Of a stretch of 64,000 nucleotides of DNA, positions 17,397-27,215 are shown piece by piece. The stretch is taken from positions 109,166-173,165 of the forward strand of contig CAMYIZ010000074.1 in assembly GCA_947258585.1 (NCBI GenBank), read 5' to 3'. Origin of the DNA: an uncultured Haliea sp. GTDB lineage: Bacteria > Pseudomonadota > Gammaproteobacteria > Pseudomonadales > Halieaceae. Each line of letters starts with the position of its first letter. The first letter of the stretch is position 1. The translations under genes and the position numbers were made by a program. Below the pieces are notes generated by a model. That model made no database searches and was not told where the DNA came from. It saw only the letters and a list, made by a program, of their open reading frames with translations.

Positions 17397-19532
17397 ATGC
17401 AGCGTATCTCAGTAGATATCGGCGGGACATTCACGGATTGTTTTGTCGCATGGGGAGATAAATATGTTGGTACCAAAGCTCTGACTACACACCATAACCT
17501 CGCGCAGGGTTTCAATGACGCCCTGGACATCGCGATCGAAGAGCTAGCGATCGACAAGAGAACCCTGTTGAGTGGCGTCGATTCGGTGCGTTACTCGACA
17601 ACACTGGGCACCAATGCATTAATCGAGCGCAACGGTCCCCGTATTGGTTTGCTGACGACAGAGGGCTTCAACAGCACGGTGCCACTGTCGAGGGGCCGTG
17701 GTTACGGTGAGGGTCTGCCCTTCGAGAAACAGCGGGATCTATGTAACGCGGTGCGTCCCGACCCCATCGTGCCGATCTCGATGATTCGTGGTGTGCGGGA
17801 GCGGGTTGCCTATGATGGCGACGTAATCCTGACCCTCGACGAGGATGACCTGCGCCAGAAGATGCGCGAGTTGGTCGACCAGGGTGCGGAGACGATTGTC
17901 GTTATTTATGCCAACAGCGTGGTCAATCCCGAGCATGAGCTGCGCACACGGGAAATCTTCCTGGAGGAGTATCCGTCCTATCTGCTAGGCGCGATTCCGC
18001 TGTTGCTGTCCCACCAGGTCGCGGGGCGCAAGGGTGAATATGTGCGCTCAACCTCCACCATTATCGACGGTTATCTGCACCAGGTTATGTATCACGGGCT
18101 GGGAACCCTGGAAATGTACCTGCGCTCAAACGGTTACGACAAGCCGATGCTTATCAGCCATAACTCCGGCGGCATGGCCCAGCTCAATTCAACCGACGCC
18201 CTGCAAACCGTCCACTCCGGCCCGGTGTCGGGCGTGGCCGCCGCCGAGCATCTGTCCTTTAGCGGCGAACTGGGCAACATAGTTGCCACGGACATGGGGG
18301 GCACCAGCTTTGATATCGGCATCGTCGTGGAGGGGGGCGAGAAGCACTACGATTTCAACCCGGTTATCGACCGCTGGCTGGTGAGCGTGCCCATGGTTCA
18401 CCTGGTGACGCTGGGTGCGGGTGGGGGGTCCATCGCCTCCTACGATTATCTCCACAACTCCATCAAAATTGGGCCGGAAAGTGCCGGCTCTGACCCCGGC
18501 CCGGCCTGCTATGACCGGGGTGGCATGAAGCCGACAGTGACGGACGCAGACCTCATGCTGGGATACCTCGATCCTGACAACTACGCTAACGGTCGCATCG
18601 AGCTCAATCCAGCCCGTTCCCGCTTCGTGCTAGAGGAAGAGTTGTGCGATGACATGGATATGGAACTGCTGGATATCTGCAAGCAGATCAAGCAGACCGC
18701 CGATTCCAACATGGCGAACGGTATCGCCACCGAGCTTCGCTCCCGTGGCTATGATCCCTCGGAGTTTACCACGCTGGCTTATGGCGGTAACGGGCCGTTG
18801 CATTGCTGTGGTATCGCCAATGCGCTTGGCGTGAACAGGGTATTGGCGCCGCCATTCAGTTCTGTGTTTTCTGCGCTCGGTGCGGGCAATGTCAATCAGA
18901 TGCATATCCATGAAATGTCGACCTATACGGTGCTGTATCACACTGGTACGCAGTCGATGCTGACGGATTACGAGCGTATCAACACCGCGATTTCGGAGCT
19001 GGAAGCGCGAGGCCGGGATGATCTTCAGCGACAGGGAATGAATCCGGACGACATCAAGATCCGCCTGGAATTCGATATGCGTTACGGCAATCAGCGGGTC
19101 GAAACCGCCGTGGAAACAGACGTGACACGATTCAATAGCATGCACGATGTCCTGGCATTGATGGGCCGCTTCGATAAACGCTATGGCGAACGTTTTGGTG
19201 AGGGCAGCCAGGCCACCGAGTCCGGGGTGCGCATCAATACCATCCGTGTCAGCTCGTATATCGAGCTTGATAAAGTAGATTTCAGCCACGTTAAACCCGT
19301 GGAAGACAAGCTCTCGATGGAGCCGGTATCAAGCAGATCATGCCACTTTGTCGGTGTAGATGAGCCTCTTGACACCCCCGTCTATGACGATGCAGCTCTG
19401 GCCGCGGGTACTTTTATTGAGGGGCCCGCCGTGGTTACCACGGTTAATACGACCTATCTCGTTGAGCCTGACTGGAATTTCCATGCATCCCATCGCGGTG
19501 CCGTTTGGTTCTTCCGGAAAGACGGCAAATAA
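17397..19532 (+). CDS. Ketone carboxylase HyuA-like subunit (AcxA/Apc alpha'-like)
   Basis: Starts at ATG 17397 after AGAGGATA, giving 711 residues, close to acetone carboxylase beta subunits. The phosphate-1 motif is RISVDIGGTFTDCFVAWGD. STTLGTNALIERNGPRIGLL and IVATDMGGTSFDIGIVVEGG follow at the expected spacing, and the C-terminal domain ends in EPDWNFHASHRGAV. It is more canonical than the first HyuA-like protein (DIGGTFTD against DNGGTLTD). Expected to hydrolyse ATP and make the phospho-intermediates handed to the HyuB-like subunit. Confidence 0.9.
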   Translation: MQRISVDIGGTFTDCFVAWGDKYVGTKALTTHHNLAQGFNDALDIAIEELAIDKRTLLSGVDSVRYSTTLGTNALIERNGPRIGLLTTEGFNSTVPLSRGRGYGEGLPFEKQRDLCNAVRPDPIVPISMIRGVRERVAYDGDVILTLDEDDLRQKMRELVDQGAETIVVIYANSVVNPEHELRTREIFLEEYPSYLLGAIPLLLSHQVAGRKGEYVRSTSTIIDGYLHQVMYHGLGTLEMYLRSNGYDKPMLISHNSGGMAQLNSTDALQTVHSGPVSGVAAAEHLSFSGELGNIVATDMGGTSFDIGIVVEGGEKHYDFNPVIDRWLVSVPMVHLVTLGAGGGSIASYDYLHNSIKIGPESAGSDPGPACYDRGGMKPTVTDADLMLGYLDPDNYANGRIELNPARSRFVLEEELCDDMDMELLDICKQIKQTADSNMANGIATELRSRGYDPSEFTTLAYGGNGPLHCCGIANALGVNRVLAPPFSSVFSALGAGNVNQMHIHEMSTYTVLYHTGTQSMLTDYERINTAISELEARGRDDLQRQGMNPDDIKIRLEFDMRYGNQRVETAVETDVTRFNSMHDVLALMGRFDKRYGERFGEGSQATESGVRINTIRVSSYIELDKVDFSHVKPVEDKLSMEPVSSRSCHFVGVDEPLDTPVYDDAALAAGTFIEGPAVVTTVNTTYLVEPDWNFHASHRGAVWFFRKDGK

Positions 19533-19568
19533 TAAAAGCGAATGTAAACGAATTTCAGGAGCTGAATC

Positions 19569-21836
19569 ATGGCGAATGTTGCAGATGCAAAAAACCTTTC
19601 ATCCGAGGATAAGGAAATCCTCGAAAAATTTCTGAAGGCAAACCAGCTGTTTCATGGTCCCGACCAGGAGATCATGAACAACCATGGTCTGTGTCCGCGA
19701 TCTGAAGAAGAGGAGCGTATTCTGAGCGTTGAGTTTGATCCGCACATGGCCAATCTCTGCAGGGGCCGAATACTTGCAGCGTTGGATGAGAGTCACACTA
19801 TGGTAGAGCAGATGGGGGTTGCCCCTGGTGCCAAGTGGGGCGATATTGTGACAACGATTTTCACCGCAAATGGAGATATGGCCAGTACCGGCACTCACGG
19901 CCTGGTGGCATTTGCTTCAGTGGTTGGGTATCCCATCCGGTTTATCAATAAATACTGGGTGGATGACTCCAGTGTGGGTGTGCATGACGGTGATGCCTTC
20001 ATTCACAATGATTCCCGGTATGGCAATATCCACAACACCGACCAGAGTATGATGATGCCGGTATTCTGGGACGGCAAGCTGGTTTGCTGGGTTTCCTCGA
20101 CCATACATGAAGGCGAGAACGGCGCCATAGAGCCGGGTGGTATGCCCTCAATCGCTGAATCAAAGTTTGATGAAGGGCTGAAAATGTGCCCCTTCAAGGT
20201 CGCGTCCAATGATGAACTGCGGCGGGATATCGTTACCTTCCTGCAAAATTCTGTGCGCGACCCGAAGTTGCAGTTGGCGGACATGAAAGTGAAGCTGCAC
20301 GTCGCTATCCGCCTGCGGAAGAGAATTCACTCCATCATCGAGGAGTTCGGCGTCGATAGTCTGATCGGGACATTGAGAAAGTCCCTGGAGGACACCGACG
20401 CCATGGTGAAAGAGCGTATCAAGGAAATTCCCAACGGCACTTATCGAATCAACACATTCCTGGATAGCACACTCCGAGAAAACCTGTTATCCAAGGTGCC
20501 TATGCGAGTCACCATTAAAGATGGTCAAATGACCTGGAACTTCAATGGTGCTGCGCCCCAATATACCAATCGTTCAATTAACTCGGTGGGCGCTTCTTTT
20601 AAAACCTGTCTGGCGACGGGACTAACACTGTATGTTTGGCCTGATTTGCCAAAGAACCAGGCAGCATTTGCGCCAATCGACGTCGAATTTGATGAAAACA
20701 GTCTGCTTAATTCGTCGGTTGACGCTCCAAATGCTATGAGTCTGTTGGCGATATTCCGCGCCTTTTCGCTGCCTGCCCTGACGCTGGCGAAGGCGCAGTA
20801 CTGTATGCCCAAGCGCTTCACGGCCATTTCAGCCCCATCTTACAATCAGCCTGCCACCTTTGTTTACGGCGGGCTGACCCAGCATAGCGAGATTACCGGA
20901 AACTTCTGTGCCGATATCAACGGCAACGGTACCGGCGGCCGCGAGAACAAGGACGGCGAACATGCCCTGTCCCCCGTTTTTGGCTATATGGCGGATACCG
21001 GAGAAATGGAACTGGCCGAAGAGGAACTTCCTTTTGTCCGTCTGGTGTCGCAAAAACTGGCCAAAGACCGGGTTGGTTTTGGTAAGTACCGTTCCGGGCA
21101 AGGTTACGAACAGATCGCGACGGTACGACAAAGCTCCGAGTTTGGCTTTATGAGTGGTCAGTGCGGTGCAAAATTCAGTACTGCGCCCGGCTTGTTTGGC
21201 GGTTATAGCTGTCCTTCCTATCCGTTGGCGAAAATCAAGAACATCAATATTCTGGAAACCCTGGCCAAGAACCCTGAGCAGTTCGATTTCGATATGGTGG
21301 AGTTGATGAACGCCCAGAAGATTCCCGGCGGCAAATACAGTACTCAGGGTGCAATGAACTTCGAGTTTTGTAACGAAGGCGAGATTTACATGATTTGCCA
21401 GGGCGCCGGCGGCGGCTACGGTGACGTCCTCGACCGGGCACCGGAAATGGTGATCAAGGATATTGAAGACGGCTTGTTGAGTCAGGAAACCGCGCTAAGA
21501 ATGTACAAGGTGGCGTTCAATCCCGACAATCTGGTACTCGACCTCGAAGAGACCGAGAATCTTCGCCAAGAGGAGCGGCAGGCGCGCATCAAGCGAGGCA
21601 TTCCCTACGACGAATTTGTGCAGTCATGGGTAAAAGACAAGCCCCCGGAGGGCGTACCCTATGCTGGTAGCTGGGGTGATGACGATTCCCTGCTATATGT
21701 CAATGCCCCCGGCGTGCCACCGCGCTCCATCCAGGCAGGTTCCGAAGGTGTGATGCTGGCCAATCCCAAGGATTTGCGTATCTCCAGCCTGGAACAGGAA
21801 GTTGCCCAACTGAAGCAACAACTGGGCGCTAACTGA
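19569..21836 (+). CDS. Ketone carboxylase HyuB-like subunit (AcxB/Apc beta-like)
   Basis: A 755-residue hydantoinase B-family protein. Recognisable stretches are ERILSVEFDPHMANLCRGRI, GVHDGDAFIHNDSRYGNIHN (likely metal-binding acidic/His cluster), VSSTIHEGENGAIEPGGMPS and GGGYGDVLDRAPEMVIKDIE. In acetone carboxylase the homologous subunit carries the manganese site where C-C bond formation takes place. The last ~20 residues (SSLEQEVAQLKQQLGAN) form a short coiled coil. AGGA lies shortly before the ATG. The fifth-subunit gene starts 11 bases after the stop. Confidence 0.9.
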   Translation: MANVADAKNLSSEDKEILEKFLKANQLFHGPDQEIMNNHGLCPRSEEEERILSVEFDPHMANLCRGRILAALDESHTMVEQMGVAPGAKWGDIVTTIFTANGDMASTGTHGLVAFASVVGYPIRFINKYWVDDSSVGVHDGDAFIHNDSRYGNIHNTDQSMMMPVFWDGKLVCWVSSTIHEGENGAIEPGGMPSIAESKFDEGLKMCPFKVASNDELRRDIVTFLQNSVRDPKLQLADMKVKLHVAIRLRKRIHSIIEEFGVDSLIGTLRKSLEDTDAMVKERIKEIPNGTYRINTFLDSTLRENLLSKVPMRVTIKDGQMTWNFNGAAPQYTNRSINSVGASFKTCLATGLTLYVWPDLPKNQAAFAPIDVEFDENSLLNSSVDAPNAMSLLAIFRAFSLPALTLAKAQYCMPKRFTAISAPSYNQPATFVYGGLTQHSEITGNFCADINGNGTGGRENKDGEHALSPVFGYMADTGEMELAEEELPFVRLVSQKLAKDRVGFGKYRSGQGYEQIATVRQSSEFGFMSGQCGAKFSTAPGLFGGYSCPSYPLAKIKNINILETLAKNPEQFDFDMVELMNAQKIPGGKYSTQGAMNFEFCNEGEIYMICQGAGGGYGDVLDRAPEMVIKDIEDGLLSQETALRMYKVAFNPDNLVLDLEETENLRQEERQARIKRGIPYDEFVQSWVKDKPPEGVPYAGSWGDDDSLLYVNAPGVPPRSIQAGSEGVMLANPKDLRISSLEQEVAQLKQQLGAN

Positions 21837-21847
21837 GTGGTGACATC

Positions 21848-22705
21848 GTGTCGACAAAATTGCAAAACCATTTGAGCGCGGTAGCGGCCCAGCAAACGCC
21901 GCTGTGGATTGATGGCTGGAACTACGGCGAAAAGCTGCTCCGAAAGGGAACTGCTCCCTGGGATGACGTGGCCGCACTGGTTTCTTTCTTTAACCAGTTG
22001 CAAGGTCTGCTCAAGTCGGATGTTTTGAGCGTCGAACTGGCTGATTTCTATGACCACTGGTTGGCAAGCCACCCCGATCTGCTGGTTGCCATGGGCGCGA
22101 AAAGCCGACTGGGATATGCTCTGCGTACGTTGCTGGCAGACCCGGCGGCAAGACAGCATCTCAAGGAAATTGTCAGTGCGCTTTGTGAAGTGCACAAGAA
22201 TACTCCGGTGCTGATAAGTCTTCCCTCTCCACGGGACTGGCTTGGTAGGGCCCACTGCCAGGCCAGGCAGGTACAGAATGTCGAGGTGTCCTGGGATGAT
22301 GCGGAATCTGGCGCCATGTATCTGGCGGATTTTCTGCGGGAGTTTGCCAGCTGCGGTTTGAGCGGCATTGTGCTGCGCGAGGAACAGGGGAAGGCACCTG
22401 CGAGCGATTCTGAGACGGCCCGTTACCAGCCACTCATCAATGTCGCCAAGCACTACGGGTGGAGTGTGGTCCTCGATGGCTGCGCCGACGACTATCTGCC
22501 CGCTTCCGAAACCGGCGTCACAGTGTGTCTGGCTTCGGCCAATGAAGACGCCCAGGGCCGCAAACTGGCGCCATCGTTCTGGGAAGATAATGGATCGGCG
22601 GATATTGCCCTTGCTGAATCTCAATTCTGGTGCGTGAGTATTCCGGTCGACGCAGTGCCCGAAATGGTGCTGGATCGCCTGGCGGCCTTACGAGAAAAAT
22701 CTTGA
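21848..22705 (+). CDS. Fifth protein of ketone carboxylase operon, unknown fold (Apc5-like by position and size)
   Basis: A 285-residue soluble protein with a GTG start. I recognise no catalytic motif. It is acidic to neutral, with no signal peptide or membrane segment, and has a Trp-rich N-terminal region (TPLWIDGWNYGEKLLRKG). By position and size it matches the loosely bound fifth (epsilon) subunit of acetophenone carboxylase, which that enzyme needs for activity but which acetone carboxylases lack. Functional transfer is inference from synteny. The ligase gene begins 17 bases after its stop, consistent with one transcript. Confidence 0.6.
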   Translation: MSTKLQNHLSAVAAQQTPLWIDGWNYGEKLLRKGTAPWDDVAALVSFFNQLQGLLKSDVLSVELADFYDHWLASHPDLLVAMGAKSRLGYALRTLLADPAARQHLKEIVSALCEVHKNTPVLISLPSPRDWLGRAHCQARQVQNVEVSWDDAESGAMYLADFLREFASCGLSGIVLREEQGKAPASDSETARYQPLINVAKHYGWSVVLDGCADDYLPASETGVTVCLASANEDAQGRKLAPSFWEDNGSADIALAESQFWCVSIPVDAVPEMVLDRLAALREKS

Positions 22706-22722
22706 GGCAGGGGGATCACCGG

Positions 22723-24705
22723 ATGGCAGTAAGCGAAGGGGATTGGCTCTGGTCACCCAGTAAGGAACAGATCAGCGATTCGAATCTTGCCGATTTCATG
22801 ACCTGGTTGCAGGTTAACCGGGGCAAGGCGTTTACGGATTACGACCAACTGTGGCAGTGGTCGGTTGAATGTATTGAGGAATTCTGGGGCGCGGTCTGGG
22901 ATTACTACGAGGTGGCCAGTGAGAGCCCCTATGATGAGGTGTTAACCGAGCGAGTGATGCCCGACGCCAAGTGGTTTCCCGGCACTCACCTGAATTTTGC
23001 CGAGCATATTCTGCGTAATGAGCGTCCCGATGCCATCGCCCTGTACGCTTACTCGGAATCGGGGGAACCCCGGCGGGTTAGCTGGGAGCAACTCGCAGCC
23101 CGGGTGCGTCTGCTGGCGCAAAAATTGCAGGGGATGGGAGTCGTTAAAGGTGACCGCGTTGTCAGCTATCTGCCCAATTCCCCCGAAGCGGTGATTGCTT
23201 TCCTGGCGTCCGCCTCGGTAGGCGCCATCTTTTCAAGCTGCTCACCGGATTTTGGCTACCAGAGCGTGCTTGATCGATTTCAGCAGATCGAACCCAAGGT
23301 CATGTTTTTCAGCGATGGCTACCAGTTTGGCGGCAAGGCGTTCGACCGCCGGCAGGAGGTGGCCAGGATCATCAACGCCCTGGAGAGCCTGCAAGCCGTG
23401 GTGCAGGTGCCCAACCTGTATCCCGACAGCGCCCTGGTCGTCGAGTCGGCGTTGCTGTGGGATGAGATTGTGTCGGGGCCAGCCGTCGACAGGGATGCGT
23501 TCCATTTTGAGCGCGTACCGTTTGATCATCCGCTCTGGGTGCTGTATTCCTCGGGCACGACGGGGCTGCCGAAGGCGATTGTCCACGGCCACGGGGGAAT
23601 TACCCTGGAGTTCCTGAAGATGGCTGGCTTCCACATGAATCTGAAGCCGGACTCGTCAATGTTCTTTTTCACCACCACCGGCTGGATGATGTGGAACCTG
23701 ACCATCGGAGCGATGGTGACCGGGTGCGCGGCGGTATTGTATGACGGTAATCCGATAGGACCGGATCCGACGGTGCTGTGGCGCCTGGCGGAAGATAGCG
23801 GGACTACCTTCTACGGCTCCAGCCCTACCTTTGTCGCCACCATGAAAAAGCTGGGGGTTGTTCCCCGTGAACACTTTGATCTGTCCAGGCTCGAGGGGGT
23901 CCTGCTGGGGGGCTCTCCCGCGGATCCGGACGTGATGGCCTGGTTTTATGAGAATGTGAAGCAGGATCTGTGGGTCACCTCGCAAAGTGGGGGAACGGAT
24001 ATCTGCTCGGCATTTGTCGGTGCCTCTCCTACCCTGCCGGTGTATGCGGGCGAGATCCAGACCCGCTGTCTCGGCGTTGATGTGCACGCTCTTGATGACA
24101 ATGGCAATGAACTCATCGACGAGGTTGGCGAACTGGTGGTCTGCAAGCCTATGCCGTCGATGCCGGTGTTTTTCTGGAATGACGAGGGCGGTGTCCGTTA
24201 TCGCGAGTCCTATTTTGAAGACTACCCCGGCCTGTGGCGCCACGGTGATTATTTCCGCGTTAACCAACGTGGCGGTTGCTTCATTTACGGACGCTCCGAT
24301 TCCACCCTGAACCGCTATGGCGTCAGGATTGGTACCGCAGAAATCTATCGGGTGGTGGAAGCTCTGCCTGAAGTGGACGATTCGTTGATTGTCAACTTGA
24401 GCCTCTCCGAGGGTCGCTTTCTGATGCCCCTGTTTGTGAAGCTGAAGGGCGGATTGACGCTCGACGAGCCTTTAAAGCAGAAGATATGTGCCGCCTTGAA
24501 GTCGGAGTATTCACCCAGACACGTTCCCGACAAGGTCATTCAGGTGAACGAAGTGCCCTACACCCTGACCAACAAAAAGCTGGAAGTCCCGGTAAGGAAG
24601 ATATTGTCCGGTGAGAGTGTGGACAAGGCGGCCAATGTGGACGCCATGGCCAACCCCGAATCGATCCAGTTTTTTGTTGACAACCGAGAGACCATTTTGA
24701 GCTGA
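22723..24705 (+). CDS. Acetoacetyl-CoA synthetase-type beta-keto acid CoA ligase
   Basis: A 660-residue ANL-superfamily ligase starting at ATG 22723; the open frame extends upstream but this start fits the family. The AMP-binding loop is LYSSGTTGLPKAIVHGHGG. The adenylation hinge is HGDYFRVNQRGGCFIYGRSD, and the catalytic-lysine region is YTLTNKKLEVPVRKIL. The N-terminal part (DFMTWLQVNRGKAFTDYDQL, NFAEHILRNERPDAIALYAY) marks the acetoacetyl-CoA synthetase branch, which also includes benzoylacetate-CoA ligase of the acetophenone pathway. It should activate the beta-keto acid made by the preceding carboxylase, and could also use acetoacetate from leucine breakdown by the next operon. Confidence 0.88.
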   Translation: MAVSEGDWLWSPSKEQISDSNLADFMTWLQVNRGKAFTDYDQLWQWSVECIEEFWGAVWDYYEVASESPYDEVLTERVMPDAKWFPGTHLNFAEHILRNERPDAIALYAYSESGEPRRVSWEQLAARVRLLAQKLQGMGVVKGDRVVSYLPNSPEAVIAFLASASVGAIFSSCSPDFGYQSVLDRFQQIEPKVMFFSDGYQFGGKAFDRRQEVARIINALESLQAVVQVPNLYPDSALVVESALLWDEIVSGPAVDRDAFHFERVPFDHPLWVLYSSGTTGLPKAIVHGHGGITLEFLKMAGFHMNLKPDSSMFFFTTTGWMMWNLTIGAMVTGCAAVLYDGNPIGPDPTVLWRLAEDSGTTFYGSSPTFVATMKKLGVVPREHFDLSRLEGVLLGGSPADPDVMAWFYENVKQDLWVTSQSGGTDICSAFVGASPTLPVYAGEIQTRCLGVDVHALDDNGNELIDEVGELVVCKPMPSMPVFFWNDEGGVRYRESYFEDYPGLWRHGDYFRVNQRGGCFIYGRSDSTLNRYGVRIGTAEIYRVVEALPEVDDSLIVNLSLSEGRFLMPLFVKLKGGLTLDEPLKQKICAALKSEYSPRHVPDKVIQVNEVPYTLTNKKLEVPVRKILSGESVDKAANVDAMANPESIQFFVDNRETILS

Positions 24706-24772
24706 TGGCGCCGACATATGTCGGTGCAAGGTGGATAAGTACCAGATTGGTCGATAATAGATGAGGAATAAA

Positions 24773-25825
24773 ATGAAAAGATATGAAGAAGCGCAGCGCA
24801 ATCAAAGCTGGCACCTTGTTAAACGCCCCGAGGGCAACCTGACGCCTGAAAATTTCGAGTTGCGTGAGTCAGCGGTTCCGGAAATCAAGAATGGCGAGTT
24901 TCTGGTTCGCACAATCTACCTGTCGCTAGACCCCACTTTCCGCTTGTGGACACGGGAAAAGGAAAGTTACATGCCTTCGGTTGCCCTGGGTGATGTCATG
25001 CGGGGGTTCACCATGGGCGTGGTGGAAAAATCTCTCAATGCGGATTTTCCGGAAGGCTCGAATATCACCGGCGTCTTTGGCTGGGAAAAATACAGCGTTT
25101 CCGACGGCACCGGTGCTGTAACCCGTTTGGAAATGGATCCCAGACTCCCCCTTGCTTCCAGATTCACCTTGTTTGAACACATCGGGCTGACAGCCTATTT
25201 CGGTATCCTGGATATATTGCAGCCCAGGTTTGGCGAGACAATGGTCGTGTCCGGCGCTGCCGGTGCTGTAGGTTGCATGGCTGTGCAAATCGGCAAAATC
25301 ATGGGTTGCCGGGTCGTCGGTATTGCCGGGACCGACGAGAAGTGCGCCTGGCTGACAGAAGAACTGGGTGCCGACGCCGCAGTCAATTACCGCCATCAGT
25401 CTTTTGAATCCGAGCTCGACGCGGCGTGTCCGAACGGAATAGATACGTTTTTCGACAACGTTGGCGGAGACATTCTGAACGCGGTGCTCGCCCGTATAAA
25501 CATGAAGGCGAGAATCGCCATGTGCGGTGGTATCGCCCAGTACGGCGATGATGACGAACTGCCGGGGCCGTCGAATATATTAAGCTTGCTGTACAAGCGG
25601 GCCCGGATGGAGGGGTTTATCGTGCTCGATTACGCAGCGGATCAGCGCTGGTGGGCCAAGGCTGAACAGGACATGACCAACTGGTACTTACAGGGGCGGC
25701 TGAAATACAAGCTCGATATTGTCGAAGGCTTTGAATCCGCACCGACGGCAGTGTGTAAGCTCTTCAATGGTACCAACACCGGGAAGCTGTTGGTTCAGGT
25801 TTCCAGTGAACCCCAACGAGCATAA
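24773..25825 (+). CDS. Zinc-independent MDR oxidoreductase (leukotriene B4 dehydrogenase/CurA-like)
   Basis: A 350-residue NADP-dependent medium-chain reductase. ATG 24773 has GAGGA at proper spacing, better than the ATG at 24761. The coenzyme-binding motif VVSGAAGAVGCMAVQIGKIM, with its AxxGxxG pattern, lies near residue 160. The N-terminal NGEFLVRTIYLSLDPTFRLW is typical of the prostaglandin-reductase branch. Zinc-ligand cysteines of alcohol dehydrogenases are absent. The family reduces enones and similar carbonyl compounds. Its place after the ligase suggests use in the same ketone pathway, but the exact substrate is unknown. Confidence 0.8.
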   Translation: MKRYEEAQRNQSWHLVKRPEGNLTPENFELRESAVPEIKNGEFLVRTIYLSLDPTFRLWTREKESYMPSVALGDVMRGFTMGVVEKSLNADFPEGSNITGVFGWEKYSVSDGTGAVTRLEMDPRLPLASRFTLFEHIGLTAYFGILDILQPRFGETMVVSGAAGAVGCMAVQIGKIMGCRVVGIAGTDEKCAWLTEELGADAAVNYRHQSFESELDAACPNGIDTFFDNVGGDILNAVLARINMKARIAMCGGIAQYGDDDELPGPSNILSLLYKRARMEGFIVLDYAADQRWWAKAEQDMTNWYLQGRLKYKLDIVEGFESAPTAVCKLFNGTNTGKLLVQVSSEPQRA

Positions 25826-26030
25826 CTGACTATAGCGGAATAGGGCGACAAAGTATATTTTGCTGCAGTCGTCCGGGCGCCTAACGATTATCCAACTCAC
25901 GCGGAACGGGGCACTACCTAAGCTGCGAGGATATGATTTTCTCAAGGCGCTCTGCTAGCAATCCCTCAAAGACTCCCACGGGAAGCGGCGTTGATCGCCT
26001 CCTGCGACCAAACTTTCAGGACACACGCCG
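25826..26030. other. Junction between ketone operon and leucine operon
   Basis: About 205 bases without a gene or clear terminator. Codon use becomes strongly C/G-ending immediately downstream, so this gap marks a compositional border. Confidence 0.5.
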
Positions 26031-27200
26031 ATGAATACCGGATACCCCACCCTCAACTTTGGCCTTGGCGAAGAACTCGACATGTTGCGCGACGCCGTCT
26101 ACCAGATGTGCCAGAAAGAGATCGCACCCCGCGCCGCCCAGATCGACAAGGACAACGAATTCCCCGCCGACCTGTGGCGCAAATTCGGCGATATGGGCCT
26201 GCTCGGCATCACCGTGGAAGAGGAATACGGCGGCTCCAACCTCGGCTACCTGGCCCATGCCATCGCCATGGAAGAAATCAGCCGCGCTTCAGCGTCGGTC
26301 GGCCTGTCCTATGGCGCCATGTCCAACCTCTGCCTGAACCAGTTGCGCAAGAACGGCAACGAAGCGCAGAAGGCCAAATACCTGCCGAAACTGTGTAGCG
26401 GTGAGCATATCGGCGCCCTGGCGATGAGCGAACCCAACGCCGGCTCCGACGTAGTCAGCATGAAACTCAGCGCCCGCAAGGAAGGCGACACCTACTACCT
26501 GAACGGCGCCAAGATGTGGATCACCAACGGTCCCGATGCCGATGTCTACGTGATCTACGCCAAGACCGACCCGGAGGCCGGTTCGAAAGGCATCACCGCC
26601 TTTATCGTCGAGCGCGACTTCCCCGGATTCTCCCGCTCGCCCAAGCTCGACAAGCTGGGCATGCGCGGCTCCAACACCTGTGAACTGGTGTTTGAAGACA
26701 CCCCGGTACCGGCGGAGAACATCCTGCGCGGTGAGGGCGAAGGCGTCAAAGTGCTGATGAGCGGGCTGGACTACGAGCGCACCGTACTCTCCGGCGGCCC
26801 CGTAGGCATCATGCAGGCCTGCCTGGACGAAGTGGTCCCCTACCTCCACGACCGCAAACAATTCGGCCAGAGCATCGGTGAGTTCCAGTTGATGCAGGGC
26901 AAGCTGGCAGACATGTACGCCGACCTCAGCGCCAGCCGTGCCTACCTCTACGCTGTCGCCGGCGCCTGTGACCGCGGCGAGAAAAGCCGCAAGGACTGCG
27001 CCGCCGTGATTCTCTACACCGCCGAAAAAGCCACCCAGATGGCCTTGCAGGCCATCCAGACCCTCGGTGGCTTCGGCTATACCAATGAAGCCAATACCGG
27101 CCGCCTGCTGCGCGACGCCAAACTGTACGAGATTGGCGCCGGCACGTCAGAGATCCGCCGCATGCTGATCGGCCGCGAACTGTTCAACGAAACCCGCTAA
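26031..27200 (+). CDS. liuA: Isovaleryl-CoA dehydrogenase
   Basis: A 389-residue acyl-CoA dehydrogenase. Family motifs are [18 protein letters not shown] and [20 protein letters not shown] (FAD and substrate side), and the C-terminal [20 protein letters not shown] and [18 protein letters not shown]. The catalytic Glu in the [13 protein letters not shown] context is the position specific to isovaleryl-CoA dehydrogenases. It oxidises isovaleryl-CoA to 3-methylcrotonyl-CoA in leucine breakdown. First gene of a liu cluster; liuB starts 15 bases downstream. No LiuR-type regulator precedes it, unlike many other gammaproteobacteria. Confidence 0.95.
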   Translation: MNTGYPTLNFGLGEELDMLRDAVYQMCQKEIAPRAAQIDKDNEFPADLWRKFGDMGLLGITVEEEYGGSNLGYLAHAIAMEEISRASASVGLSYGAMSNLCLNQLRKNGNEAQKAKYLPKLCSGEHIGALAMSEPNAGSDVVSMKLSARKEGDTYYLNGAKMWITNGPDADVYVIYAKTDPEAGSKGITAFIVERDFPGFSRSPKLDKLGMRGSNTCELVFEDTPVPAENILRGEGEGVKVLMSGLDYERTVLSGGPVGIMQACLDEVVPYLHDRKQFGQSIGEFQLMQGKLADMYADLSASRAYLYAVAGACDRGEKSRKDCAAVILYTAEKATQMALQAIQTLGGFGYTNEANTGRLLRDAKLYEIGAGTSEIRRMLIGRELFNETR

Positions 27201-27215
27201 CAGGGAAGTGACCCG

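Noticed and set aside
15019..21836. Hydantoinase/5-oxoprolinase operon
   Set aside because: The Cys-rich gamma-type subunit and the following beta-keto acid CoA ligase point to a ketone carboxylase instead.
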